Shown here in pieces: positions 1 through 10,222 of a stretch of DNA of 64,000 nucleotides. The stretch is taken from positions 868,001 through 932,000 of the forward strand of contig OOIN01000004.1 of assembly GCA_900323505.1 (NCBI GenBank), read 5' to 3'. The translations under genes and the position numbers were made by a program. Below the pieces are notes generated by a model, which was given only the letters and a program-made list of their open reading frames with translations, made no database searches and had not been told where the DNA came from. This stretch comes from Ustilago trichophora. Taxonomy: Eukaryota > Basidiomycota > Ustilaginomycetes > Ustilaginales > Ustilaginaceae. How positions within the stretch are numbered: the stretch's first letter is position 1; every line of letters begins with the position of its first letter.

Positions 1-2295
1 ACCTCCGGTTTTACGATCATGGCCGAGAAGCTCAACTTTGCCCGTTACCTTGCCCACTTCCGTTCCGTCCACCGTGGAGCTTTCTTTGCCGAACTCAAGA
101 CGACCTCGGTGCGAAAGCTGCTCCCTGAAGCATGGGGTTTCCTGTGCCCTGTACACACTCCAGACGGTTCGCCATGTGGTCTGCTCAACCATTTCTCGCA
201 TACCTGCCGCATGACGACACGTCAACCGGATGTGTCGCATATCCACGCGCTGCTTTCTGGTTTGGGAATGACCGAAGCTGCTTTCGCCGTCGGTGCGGTC
301 GGAGCTGCTAGTCAGAAGAACGCCAGTGTGAGAGATAACATCGTTGTGGTTCAGCTCGACGGTACGATTTTGGGATACACTACGCCTGCGCTCGCCAAGC
401 ACATGGCGACTGCTTTGCGAATCTGGAAGACCGAGGGCCTGCACCATGTGCCCCTGGATCTCGAGATTGGATTTGTCCCCACTTCGCGTGCTGGACAGTA
501 CCCCGGTCTCTACCTCTTCTCGAATCGCGCTCGTATGATGCGCCCCGTGCGATTGCTCCACAACAACAAGATCGACATGGTCGGCCCCTTCGAGCAGGTG
601 TATCTGGATATTGCTTGCGATCCGCAAGAAATCGTGCCTGGTGTCTCGACCCACGTCGAGCTGGCTCCCACTTCGATCCTTTCGGTGCTTGCCAATTTGA
701 CACCCTTCTCCGACTACAACCAGTCGCCACGTAATTGTTACCAAGCGCAGATGATGAAGCAGACCATGGGTACCGCATCGACCGCGGTGAGCAGGAGGAC
801 GGACAACAAGCTGTACCGTATCCAGACGCCGCAGACGCCCGTGGTCCGTCCTGAATTGTACAACAAGTACGGCTTTGACGACTACCCGAACGGTACCAAC
901 GCCATCGTCGCCGTCATCTCTTACACCGGTTACGACATGGAAGACGCCATGATCTTGAACAAGAGCGCCCACGAGCGCGGGTTCGGTTACGGTACCGTCT
1001 ACAAGTCCGAGACTATCGACCTGCGCGATCTCAAGGGCAAGTCAAGCTCGAGTGTTCCAACGCTTCATTTTGGTTTCGCGCCCAACTACCGCGCTACCGA
1101 AGCCCAACGTGCGATCTTGGATCAGGACGGTCTGCCCTATGTCGGTCAAAAGGTGCTGGCTGGTGAGCCCATCTGCGCCTACTGGGACGAGGTCAGCGGC
1201 AAGACCAACTTTAAGAAGTTCAAGGGTGACGAGTACGCCTATGTCGACACTGTGCGTCTGCTCGGTTCCGATGCGGGTATGGGAGGCGGAGACAGTGAGT
1301 GCCAAAAGGTGCAGATCATGCTCCGTATCACTCGATCACCGGTGATTGGTGACAAGTTCTCGTCGCGTCACGGACAGAAGGGTGTCTGCTCTCAAAAGTG
1401 GCCCGCTGTCGACATGCCTTTCTCGGAGAGTGGTATGCAGCCGGATGTCATCATCAACCCGCACGCCTTCCCGTCGCGAATGACGATCGGCATGTTGATC
1501 GAGTCAATTGCCGGCAAGGCAGGTGCCATGCACGGCATTGCTCAAGATTCGACCCCGTTCACATTCAGCGAAGATTTCACGCCTACCGAGTTCTTTGGAG
1601 AGCAGCTCAAGGCGGCCGGGTACAACCATGTCGGTAACGAACCCATGTACTCGGGTATCACTGGTCAGGAGCTGCGCGCCGATATCTATCTGGGAGTTGT
1701 TTACTACCAGCGTCTCCGTCACATGGTCAACGATAAGTTCCAGGTGCGAACCACAGGTCCCGTTCACGCGTTGACACGACAGCCTATCAAGGGCAGGAAG
1801 CGTGCCGGTGGTATCCGATTCGGTGAGATGGAGCGTGATGCGCTTCTCGCACACGGAACGTCGTACATGCTGCAGGACAGGTTGATGAACTGTTCCGACT
1901 ACTCGACGTCGTACGTCTGCCGTACGTGTGGCTCGCTGCTCTCGGTCGGATTTGACACTGCCGCCTCTACACAGCACAACGGTGCCGGCGGTGCCATCTC
2001 GACCATCGACGTCACTACTCAGGGCTCCACCCCGATCCTGGGTCCCAACGGCGAATTTTGCCGTGTCTGCCGAGCCGAAGACGAAGTTCGTCGCCAACAG
2101 GGCCTCGAACCCCTGCGGGGCAAACGTCAGCCCATCGGAGGCGTCGAGGGCCATATTGGCATCCCCCAGTCCAACGTGATCAACAATGTCACTGGTGGCG
2201 ATCTGGACGTGGTTGCAGTACCATATGTTCTCAAGTACCTCGTCGCTGAACTCGCAGCGATGGGTATCAAGATGAGCTTCGGAGTCTCGCCTTAG
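1..2295 (+). CDS. RPA135: DNA-directed RNA polymerase I second-largest subunit (RPA135/RPA2), 5'-truncated
   Basis: Second-largest (beta-like) subunit of RNA polymerase I, which makes the large rRNA precursor in the nucleolus. The reading frame is open from base 1, and the six residues before the first ATG (base 19) match the family, so the gene starts upstream of the window. About 764 C-terminal residues are visible. They include the LPEAWGFLCPVHTPDGSPCG block near residues 45-65, the GYDMEDAMILNKSA segment, the hybrid-binding GDKFSSRHGQKG motif near residue 450, and the C-terminal zinc ribbon: a CRTC pair and a CRVC pair separated by a roughly 37-residue Thr/Gly-rich loop. The TAG stop is at 2293-2295 and no intron is seen. 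The spacing and wording of the motifs fit Pol I better than Pol II or Pol III. Confidence 0.95.
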   Translation, partial: TSGFTIMAEKLNFARYLAHFRSVHRGAFFAELKTTSVRKLLPEAWGFLCPVHTPDGSPCGLLNHFSHTCRMTTRQPDVSHIHALLSGLGMTEAAFAVGAVGAASQKNASVRDNIVVVQLDGTILGYTTPALAKHMATALRIWKTEGLHHVPLDLEIGFVPTSRAGQYPGLYLFSNRARMMRPVRLLHNNKIDMVGPFEQVYLDIACDPQEIVPGVSTHVELAPTSILSVLANLTPFSDYNQSPRNCYQAQMMKQTMGTASTAVSRRTDNKLYRIQTPQTPVVRPELYNKYGFDDYPNGTNAIVAVISYTGYDMEDAMILNKSAHERGFGYGTVYKSETIDLRDLKGKSSSSVPTLHFGFAPNYRATEAQRAILDQDGLPYVGQKVLAGEPICAYWDEVSGKTNFKKFKGDEYAYVDTVRLLGSDAGMGGGDSECQKVQIMLRITRSPVIGDKFSSRHGQKGVCSQKWPAVDMPFSESGMQPDVIINPHAFPSRMTIGMLIESIAGKAGAMHGIAQDSTPFTFSEDFTPTEFFGEQLKAAGYNHVGNEPMYSGITGQELRADIYLGVVYYQRLRHMVNDKFQVRTTGPVHALTRQPIKGRKRAGGIRFGEMERDALLAHGTSYMLQDRLMNCSDYSTSYVCRTCGSLLSVGFDTAASTQHNGAGGAISTIDVTTQGSTPILGPNGEFCRVCRAEDEVRRQQGLEPLRGKRQPIGGVEGHIGIPQSNVINNVTGGDLDVVAVPYVLKYLVAELAAMGIKMSFGVSP

Positions 2296-2972
2296 AACAA
2301 AAGCATTGGCCGTGGTTGTTTAGTACAAGTTCTCTCCCTCAGCATCAATGTTGACTTGAATAATACAGTTGTTTCAGTAGTTTTGGTGCGGTTGAAAGTT
2401 CCTATTTAGCGACGAGAGAAGAGCCTTGGCGACCTGTGAATGGTTCGGGATGGTTTCCAGCTTGATGTCGTGATTTGTTGCATTTCCGCCATCTATGAGT
2501 CTTAATGTCAACTTGTCAAAGAGTAGGGCAATCGACCACGAAAGAAGGCTCAGATGAGTTTGGCCTTCTGAAGAGTAAAGCGTTCCTGCTTCTTGGACCT
2601 AGACTTTTCCGTCGGTGCTGGTGCGTGTTCGGAATCGACCAGTTGTTCCACGTCGTCTTTGAAAAGTTGAGCACAGAAGAAAAAATCTGCCTATTTCCCC
2701 CCATGGTAACTTACAGAAGGATTGGTTGAAATGGACTCTGATAAAATACTGATTTGTACGGTGTTGAAGGCTCCCATTAGGCCTCGTTTTAGCCTCTTTA
2801 GAAGGACTGAACTACTTACTACACAGTACCGCGAAAGAATTCAAATAGACTAACAGCTAATCTAGCATAAAGCATCCATGTTGACGAACAATGAAACGAA
2901 GACAAGTTTTACAGATCTTGAACAAGATCGGTGATTGAAGTCAAGACTTTGCATGCAGAAGATGTGCGCGCA

Positions 2973-3000
2973 AGAGAGAGAGAGAGACAGAGAGAGAAAG
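2973..3000. repeat. GA-rich simple repeat
   Basis: Imperfect (GA)n purine run read directly from the sequence. Confidence 0.8.
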
Positions 3001-3188
3001 ATGCAACCCGAGTTTAATTTTTTTTAGAGCTCGTCGTGCAGAAAAACAAAGCTCAAACCGTACTTCGGGATTTGAGCCTAAACCAATTACAGTACAGTAC
3101 AGTGCACGCAAAGGCGAGGCGAGTTGCTTGCTTGCTGCCGGTACATCTTCTCACGGTTCTGAATGTGCGACCCTCCGTTTCTTTTTTT

Positions 3189-3190
<2 letters not shown>

Positions 3191-3230
<40 letters not shown>
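3191..3230 (+). repeat. T40 homopolymer
   Basis: Forty uninterrupted T residues, preceded by a T8 run and one C. This is the longest homopolymer in the window. It produces artefactual polyF and polyK reading frames on the two strands. Confidence 0.95.
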
Positions 3231-3234
<4 letters not shown>

Positions 3235-4280
3235 AACGGCCAATCAGGGCAGAAGTTTGATCACAACCAAACCCGATGCAAAGGGAGAAGTCGGACATTG
3301 CCCAAATTAAGTGCAGAAAAGATCAAAACATGGTTATGGCCAAGAAAAAGGCACTCGTTGCTTCTTTGCTCCTTCAGTTCGAATGTTGCTAGCGACAAAG
3401 AGAGAGAGAGAAAAGTATCTTCTCTTCTGGCTTTCCAGACGAAGGACCTTTTATCCCGTCACAGCCTTCTCCAGCGGGACACTATCTGCATCGGGGATTG
3501 GTGCTGCGAACACTACAGGGAAAGAAATGAAATTGTTAGGCTGTAGAGAAAACAACATTCAAAATCGAAAAGTTCCACAGTGTGGAGGTTCGGCGACATA
3601 GCAATGTGCATGTAAATTTAGAGCTCGTTCTATGCACGTCGTATGCGGACCCCGCCTGTCTCGATCGGCCAGACCCATCGAGCCTGGCAGCTCCCCACGC
3701 GTAGCTCAACCTAGAGAATAGTACAATATGGTACCTTCTTGCTCAAGCCCGATCCTTGTCATTCTTGTACGGCCAAGCATGATTCGATCTGCGTTTAGTG
3801 GCTGTTTGCCACATGCAAGTAGTGATTCTGATTTGAGTCGGCGCCCGCTTGTCAGCGATCGGTGCTCAAGGACGCCGCTTCCGAGTTGACGGTGCAGGTC
3901 ATGCTATGATGGTTGTTTGAGACGCCCTAAACATTTGTGTCGGACTCCGATCTTCGTTAGACACATGGACCGACCCATGATCCCAACGTATACTGACAAA
4001 ACTCTAACGTAAGGAGACCGCTTGTTGCCCAAAGACGAGGCGATGCGATACGGCCGAATGCGACGAAGCATCATAGGATGAGATCCGATCACTGGTGGAC
4101 GGCCATGGCAACTCGGCGCAAGGACAAGAGGGGAGCGAGCGAGATTAGCGAAAGAGTACCGCAGGAAAGGCTTTGTGGAACCCTGTCGTGTACCATTGCA
4201 AGAGATGCATCAGAGAACAAGAACAAGATGAGCTCGCCAAGCAAAGTTATGTGTAGCAACGTGTGCCAAACTTAGGTTGT

Positions 4281-4313
4281 GAGAGAGACAGAGAGAGAGA
4301 GTGAGAGAGAGAG
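4281..4313. repeat. GA-rich simple repeat
   Basis: Imperfect (GA)n run read directly from the sequence. Confidence 0.8.
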
Positions 4314-5981
4314 CTATTGGCTGGCACAGAAGCGGGCGGTGAGAAGCGCTGAAGCCCGAGCGAGACCATCCGAGGTTGCTTAGAGGTCGCCAGAATGGCT
4401 TGCACTTGCTGCCAATGCAATGAAACAGATCCCAAGAGGCTTGTTTGGAAAGAGGCGGGAGGTCGAGGCGTCTGGCGTTGGGTAATCCGAAGACGACGTT
4501 GGGTGGGTTGGCAGTGTTTCAGCTCTTTGCTCCAGAAAAAGCAGACGGGCCTGGTCCTGAAAATTTGTTCCTCCGGCTCGTCACCGCTCGCTTCGCTTAT
4601 TCTGACAATTCGGCCAACTGGATGGGCTCTGAGTGAAGTTTCAAGTCAAACGCTTTCAGCTACGAGCAATGTTCCGACTGCGCTTACCTGGTTTGTATTG
4701 GTTTAGAGCTTCCTCTGTCGTGTCGCCCATGACCATTCAATACAAACTAGAGGTAGTGTTTCCAGTGACTCTTGGTCACCAAGGGCATGGCTCGTGATTT
4801 TACTCACCTCTTGACCGCATGTGTAAAAGCTATAGAAGGCTATTGTATCGCGACAATGGACTCGCTACAGTCTGCGTTTATGGCTGGCTGACTGGATGAT
4901 GAACGGAAAGCGCGCGCCCGTGTGGGACTCGACCGGAAGACAAGGTGCAAATACGTAGTTAACTAGAGCGCAACAGGTTGTTAGCAAAGCCTGCGTTTCT
5001 CTGGCACGTAGAAACAATTGACTCAAGGTCTGCACTGCGCTGTCCCTTCCTTCGCTTGTGATCTATACCGTGTTCATATATTTGATTCGGAAGCTACCCA
5101 TATCGAGTGCAGCAGCCCTTGTGTTGGCAAAGAGCACTGCGATTGGATTCGGCGTGGAAAGATTTCGCAACGTTGGCAGCCCAAGGATACTGAGCAATCT
5201 GTGAATGCGTATACGAGTAGTGCCATGAGAGAGAGGATGAGCCGACATTTGGTCAATCATGATTCATCAACCTCGAGCTTCTTTTCCGTCTGCCCTCTTG
5301 CTGCCCCCCTTTTTCGCTTTTTCGAGACTTGCAGCCCCCTCTTGCCTTCTCTGCCGCTCAAGGCAGTTGCGGCCATTCCGTTTCTGCTCCTGTCCTTTTC
5401 TAACAGCTGCCATTCTTGCCCACTCGATTAATCTCTTCTTTCGAGTGACAAGCATCAGCTTGATCTCATCACAAGCCGATCTCTAGGTATACAGTCTGTT
5501 GCAGGATCGGATGGGCTTTGTTGGAATCTTGAGTGTTGCTGTGCAGAGTCGATTTCGGTCAATCATGAGCTTGGAAGCTAGCGGAGGGGGGTTTTTTTTT
5601 CTATCTTTTTTCATTCTTTTCTTTTCTGGCGTCAAGTCCGCGCGATCTCCACTGCCATCCTGTTCTGCTCTGCTTCTGGTGTTGTACTCAATGTCTGTGT
5701 GACTGCGACTCAGTACAATTCTCACGCTCTGCTGCCATCACCCATCTTGGTCAACAGCGCTGGCTACTGCCTCCATCATTGTCTTCCGCTTCCACACCAT
5801 CACTATCCTTCCTCTACACCATCCAAGCCCTGGCGTTCTCACGCTGTTGCAGTCCTCTCTGCATTCCAGCTTGCTTGTCCACTTTTTCTTGGAACCTCAG
5901 AACGCCAGACTCGCAAATACGCCTCTCCTCGCTCAGCTTCCAAGTTCCGTCTCTTCGCTTCGGCCATAGTACTCCGTCTCT

Positions 5982-5982
<1 letters not shown>

Positions 5983-6024
<42 letters not shown>
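5983..6024 (+). repeat. (CA)n microsatellite
   Basis: About 21 CA units followed by a degenerate ACTCACACTCAC tail. It lies about 420 bp upstream of the CRY-DASH start codon and generates spurious His/Thr-rich reading frames. Confidence 0.95.
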
Positions 6025-6027
<3 letters not shown>

Positions 6028-6442
6028 GCACACACTCACACTCACACTCATCACAAACTCACGCTGCCTCGGCTTATCATTTACGTGAACCTTGACACGA
6101 GGTTCATCTGTCCTTGTTCCTATCCAATCTCTCTTTTCAACGCAGTCACAGTGGGTTGAATAAAAGCATCAGTGTTGCACCATTGTACGGTTCACTCTCG
6201 ACAATCACACCGCCACTCTTGCAGCTTATCAATCACCTTGTGAATGCTAGCGCAATCATTTCGCCAGCCGCCACATCTCCATACCGCTCAGCGCGTTCTT
6301 TCATACGGCCTCTTGATTCTGTCGCAGTGACTCACCTTTGCCACCCGGGCAAGTTCAACTCAGCTTCCGCTTCATCTCGCCATTGCCCGCCAATTCTATC
6401 GCTAAATTCACTCTGGCAAACCAGCGAGGCTCTCTGTCTGCA

Positions 6443-9133
6443 ATGGAAGGGTCAGCTTCTTCTTCTTCGCCCAGCGCCTCTCATGGCGGCACAGCTACCA
6501 CGGTTGGCTCTGATGCCGGTCGCAGCGTTCTTATCTGCCTGCTTCGTCTCGACTTGCGCATTCACGACAATCCCTTGTTTCACTATGCTCACCAGACACC
6601 GAAACCCATCGTCAGCACCGCCGAAAAGACCGTCGACCTCAGCAAACTCGAAGATGAGGCTTTGCTAGGCTCCACCGCCGATTACCTTCTTCCCGTATTT
6701 GTTTTTGACGAACGCGAGATGGAGCTGAGCGGACTGCCTGGCTATCAAAGGAAAGGTCCCGAAGCGCGTACCAAGGAGTATGGCTTCTGGAAGACCGGCG
6801 GATTCCGTACTCGATTCGTCTCCGAGTCTGTCTACGATGTGCGTTCACGTCTTCGTTCTGTCGGCTCAGATTTGCTCATCCGTTTTGGTATGCCGGAAGA
6901 CGTCATCTCCAATCTCGTGCAAGCCTTCCAAGCTGAAGGCACACACGTAGAGGGAGTCTGGATGCAAAAGGAGATGACCTACCCCGAGATCGACGTCGAG
7001 AATGCCATTGTCGAGAAGCTTCACGGCAGTGGCGTACCAGTTCAATTCGTTCACGGAAAGACCTTGATTCACCCTTCGGATTTGCCATTCGAAAGCAGCG
7101 AGACCCCAGACGTCTTCACACCATTCCGCAAGAAGGTCGAGGCGCTTGGGCCAAAGATGGTCCGTCCTGTTAAGCACTCGCCCTCCAAGTTCAAGTCGTT
7201 CCCAACCCACGTCCCCTCTACATCCGACTACGCTCTTGATGTGTCGTACGAAGTCGACGTGGATGGTCTTGCGCCTCGCGCACTCGAGACCAAGGACAAG
7301 CAGGAGGGTCAAGTCTCCTTCCACGACATTCTTCGCTTCCTCCTCACGCCTCTCAACGACTCCCAACTCCCACCCACATTGGAGGCGAGCGCTTTGCTAC
7401 AACAACGGCACCCCGCGTCCGCCTTCCCCTTGCGCGGTGGTGAATCGTCCGCGTTAGATCGGCTTGACTGGTACTTTGTGCGTGGCAAGTCGGCCGACTC
7501 GACACGATGGGGCAAGGCCGACCCACCACCCGTAGCAAGATACAAGCAGACCCGAAACAACCTCATCGGGCATGCTTACAGTACCAAGATGTCGCCCTTC
7601 CTCGCATACGGCAGTATCTCGCCACGACAAATCTGGGAGGCGCTCGATGATCACGAAAAGAAGTTTGGTGAGGACCAGAACACCTACTGGGTCCGATTCG
7701 AGCTCTTGTGGCGCGATTACTTTTTCTTTGTTGCTGAAAAGTTCGGCCACCTTCTGTACGATCTTGGCGGCTTCGAACGTGCTACCGACCCACGTCAAGC
7801 GGCCAAGAAGATGGAAGAAGGCTGGTGGCGCAAATGGGATCCACTCAAGGACGGGCCAGAGCACGAGATGACTCGACTCCTTGAAGGACGCACCGGTATT
7901 CCCTTCATCGATGCCAACATCCTCGAGCTCCGAGAGTCTGGCTTCATGTCCAACCGTGGTCGCCAGAACGTGGCAAGTTTCCTGTCCAAGGATCTGGGCT
8001 ACGATTGGCGAATTGGTGCCGAGTTCTTCCAGTCGCACCTCATCGACTACGATCCGACCTCCAACTACGGCAACTGGCAGTACGTTGCTGGTGTCGGCAA
8101 CGACCCACGTGCATCGCGACAATTCAACACCATTAAGCAGGCCAAGGACTACGACTCGCACGGTGACTACGTCAAGATGTGGATTCCAGCACTTCGCAAC
8201 CTGCATGCCGACTACGTACACACTCCCTGGCTACTCAGCGCCGAGGAGCGAAGACGGTACGGTCTCAAGACCACCAAGATGGACGTCACCATTGACGGCT
8301 ACCCTGCACAACCGCTGTTCGAGCACGAGGGCTGGCAACGGCACTACGAGCGCAAGCAAGGCGTTGGTTCCAAGATGCACGGCAACCCTCAAGAAAAGGT
8401 CAAGGACGGCAAGGTTCCGCGTCGTCATCGACCCAGCTACCGCGTGCAGGCCGCCACCTATGGCGCGCTTTCGGATGGTGGCCACTTTGACCAGCTCTCA
8501 GCATCGGCTGGCACCTTGTACAGTCAGCACGACGGTAGCGCCTCGCGCAACGTCATACCACCACTCAGAGGAGCATCTGGATCAATTGGACCTTCCTACA
8601 ATGTCCGCTCGAATCAGAGCTTTCCCGTTATGGGCGCACTGAACATTGGTAGCGGATCCGAACACACTGGCTCGCCGTACGGCACCTCGCCAGCGGGTCA
8701 CAGTTCTGGCATGAACAGATACGCGCGGCCCGCACTTGGCGGTGCAGCGGCCAACTTGCCAGCACCCGTAGGCCGTGCTCCTGGCAACGCATTCGACTTT
8801 GGCCCCGGAAGGACCGGCAGCGCCTCCTCGCTCGACACGCCTAACAGCAGAGCCCGTCGGGCAGGTGGTAACGGGGGCAATCCTGGTGTGGCCGGCTCAT
8901 ACCATGACCAGAGCGGCCCATATCCAAGTGTTGTCCACGGCCATGCGGATCCAGTCTCGCAAGTCGGCGGGAACGGTCATGGAAATGGAACTGTACATGG
9001 AAATGGAACCGGATATGGCAACGGTAATGTCAATGGCATCGTTGATAGCAATGGACAGGGCTTGTTGAATGGCCACGCCCCACACCTCTCCAAAGCGGAC
9101 CTCGAAACGAGTTGGCGCCGTGGGTCCAAGTAA
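6443..9133 (+). CDS. Cryptochrome-DASH (photolyase/cryptochrome family)
   Basis: FAD-containing blue/UV-A photoreceptor or photolyase of the CRY-DASH class, a family known to repair cyclobutane dimers mainly in single-stranded DNA. The protein has 896 residues. The N-terminal photolyase domain begins near residue 27 (VLICLLRLDLRIHDNPLF). The FAD domain carries YSTKMSPFLAYGSISPRQIW, NRGRQNVASFLSKDLGYDWR and SNYGNWQYVAGVGNDPR, the last being a strong DASH signature. Residues after about 620 form a low-complexity tail rich in Ser/Gly, ending in GNGHGNG/VHGNGTG-type repeats near 843-865. The frame is open for 35 more codons upstream, but that extension begins at TTG (6338); the first ATG is at 6443 (MEGSASSSSPS). 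Stop TAA at 9131-9133, no intron. Whether this copy signals or repairs cannot be told from sequence. Confidence 0.93.
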   Translation: MEGSASSSSPSASHGGTATTVGSDAGRSVLICLLRLDLRIHDNPLFHYAHQTPKPIVSTAEKTVDLSKLEDEALLGSTADYLLPVFVFDEREMELSGLPGYQRKGPEARTKEYGFWKTGGFRTRFVSESVYDVRSRLRSVGSDLLIRFGMPEDVISNLVQAFQAEGTHVEGVWMQKEMTYPEIDVENAIVEKLHGSGVPVQFVHGKTLIHPSDLPFESSETPDVFTPFRKKVEALGPKMVRPVKHSPSKFKSFPTHVPSTSDYALDVSYEVDVDGLAPRALETKDKQEGQVSFHDILRFLLTPLNDSQLPPTLEASALLQQRHPASAFPLRGGESSALDRLDWYFVRGKSADSTRWGKADPPPVARYKQTRNNLIGHAYSTKMSPFLAYGSISPRQIWEALDDHEKKFGEDQNTYWVRFELLWRDYFFFVAEKFGHLLYDLGGFERATDPRQAAKKMEEGWWRKWDPLKDGPEHEMTRLLEGRTGIPFIDANILELRESGFMSNRGRQNVASFLSKDLGYDWRIGAEFFQSHLIDYDPTSNYGNWQYVAGVGNDPRASRQFNTIKQAKDYDSHGDYVKMWIPALRNLHADYVHTPWLLSAEERRRYGLKTTKMDVTIDGYPAQPLFEHEGWQRHYERKQGVGSKMHGNPQEKVKDGKVPRRHRPSYRVQAATYGALSDGGHFDQLSASAGTLYSQHDGSASRNVIPPLRGASGSIGPSYNVRSNQSFPVMGALNIGSGSEHTGSPYGTSPAGHSSGMNRYARPALGGAAANLPAPVGRAPGNAFDFGPGRTGSASSLDTPNSRARRAGGNGGNPGVAGSYHDQSGPYPSVVHGHADPVSQVGGNGHGNGTVHGNGTGYGNGNVNGIVDSNGQGLLNGHAPHLSKADLETSWRRGSK

Positions 9134-10222
9134 AAGTCGCGGGCGTTTCTTCGGCCTCCTGATCGCTGATCGCTCAGATTCTATTCGCCATTCCCCCTGC
9201 ATCTTTCTGTCGTCGCGATCTTTCCACTAACTCACATCAAGGTTCGTCTCTCGCAAGCAGCATCTTTTTGTCATTCTCAGTTACTCAACGTGTGTCTAAT
9301 CACTGTCGCTTATTTTTACTTTCAGTAAGCGTCCTAGCTTCCATCTGCAATGTGATTCGCGATCTTGTACGAGGATTCTTCAGTGCGTAGCGATATGGCT
9401 GTGCTGTCCGGGGGCGTCTGAGCGTCTATGGCCTTCATCTGACCCCACCAGGGGCAGAGAGCGATTCCGATGGTCCGATCCGGCCGCACCGAATGAAGTG
9501 AAATCGAGAGCTTGCAACACGTGAAATGTATCGAAGTGGCGCTTGGGCAACCATGCGTTCTCCCCTGCGTACCTACAATACGGTATGCTTTGCTGCAAAT
9601 TTCAAGGGTGGTCGAGATCACCGGAATGTACATTTCTCGGTGTTTTCGTATTGTTGTAAGGGTGTTGTGCACGGTTGGCGTTGTGCGGTCGCCATGTCGG
9701 CGCGATAAGATGAAATGACGAATGTCGGGCGGTTGCGTCACAATCCGCTCGGCGGAACGGCGTTGTTAGGCATGCAGTCTCCGAAACTGTCGTCGGTTCG
9801 CAATCACGAGCTCGATGAAGACTTGCCATCCAAGAGGCCTCCGTCAAAATCAAAGCTTAGGCATGGTCGGAGTGTGGGTCTTTTGCAGGTTGCTTTGTGG
9901 TGGCACGGACAGGGACACCGCAGCTCCCGACTAGCTCTCGAAATCGAGATATTCGATGGGGTCCTTCATTCGAGATGGTCTGCCATTGCAGTGGGGCTAA
10001 ATCCGCATTCAAGTGGGGGAAGAATGAAGTATGGGCGTCTTCAAAGCTGCACATCTCTCTTTTTCTCTCTTCCTCTGAATGCAAGACACCGCAAACAGGG
10101 GTAGAGGTGGGACCACATCTTCCAAACCTTTTTATAAGCGCTGTGTCAACGATCCATCCCCCGTCGCCGTCCCAAAGCTAGCCCCCTCTCTTGATCGAGC
10201 CCGAGCTTCAACCTCCTCAAAG
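9134..10222. other. Intergenic: CRY-DASH 3' flank and tyrosinase promoter
   Basis: About 1.1 kb. A few short ORFs are present but none resembles a protein. The only recognisable element is the TATA-like site at 10133-10138. Confidence 0.6.
10133..10138 (+). promoter_or_regulatory. Candidate TATA box of the tyrosinase gene
   Basis: TATAAG within CTTTTTATAAGCG, 85-90 bp upstream of the ATG chosen at 10223. An in-frame ATG at 10079 lies upstream of this element. That supports 10223 as the true start, because a transcript beginning about 30 bp after the TATA box would exclude 10079. Confidence 0.45.

Larger units (their letters stand above)
2296..6442. other. Long intergenic region without a supportable gene
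   Basis: About 4.1 kb between the Pol I subunit and the CRY-DASH gene. All ORFs are short, overlap simple repeats or start at non-ATG codons, and none gives a recognisable protein. It holds GA-rich runs (2973-3000, 4281-4313), a T40 run (3191-3230), a (CA)n microsatellite (5983-6024) and a C/T-rich stretch from about 5250 to 6440. That stretch is probably promoter and 5' leader of the downstream gene. Confidence 0.7.

Noticed and set aside
6338..6442. 35-codon N-terminal extension of CRY-DASH beginning at TTG
   Set aside because: The codon at 6338 is TTG, not ATG, and homology starts after the ATG at 6443. Non-AUG initiation cannot be shown from sequence.
7454..8221. 255-codon antisense ORF within CRY-DASH
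   Set aside because: Shadow of a conserved gene in another frame; no family resemblance.
10079..10222. Upstream in-frame ATG for the tyrosinase
   Set aside because: It lies before the TATA-like element and would bury the signal peptide 48 residues inside the protein.
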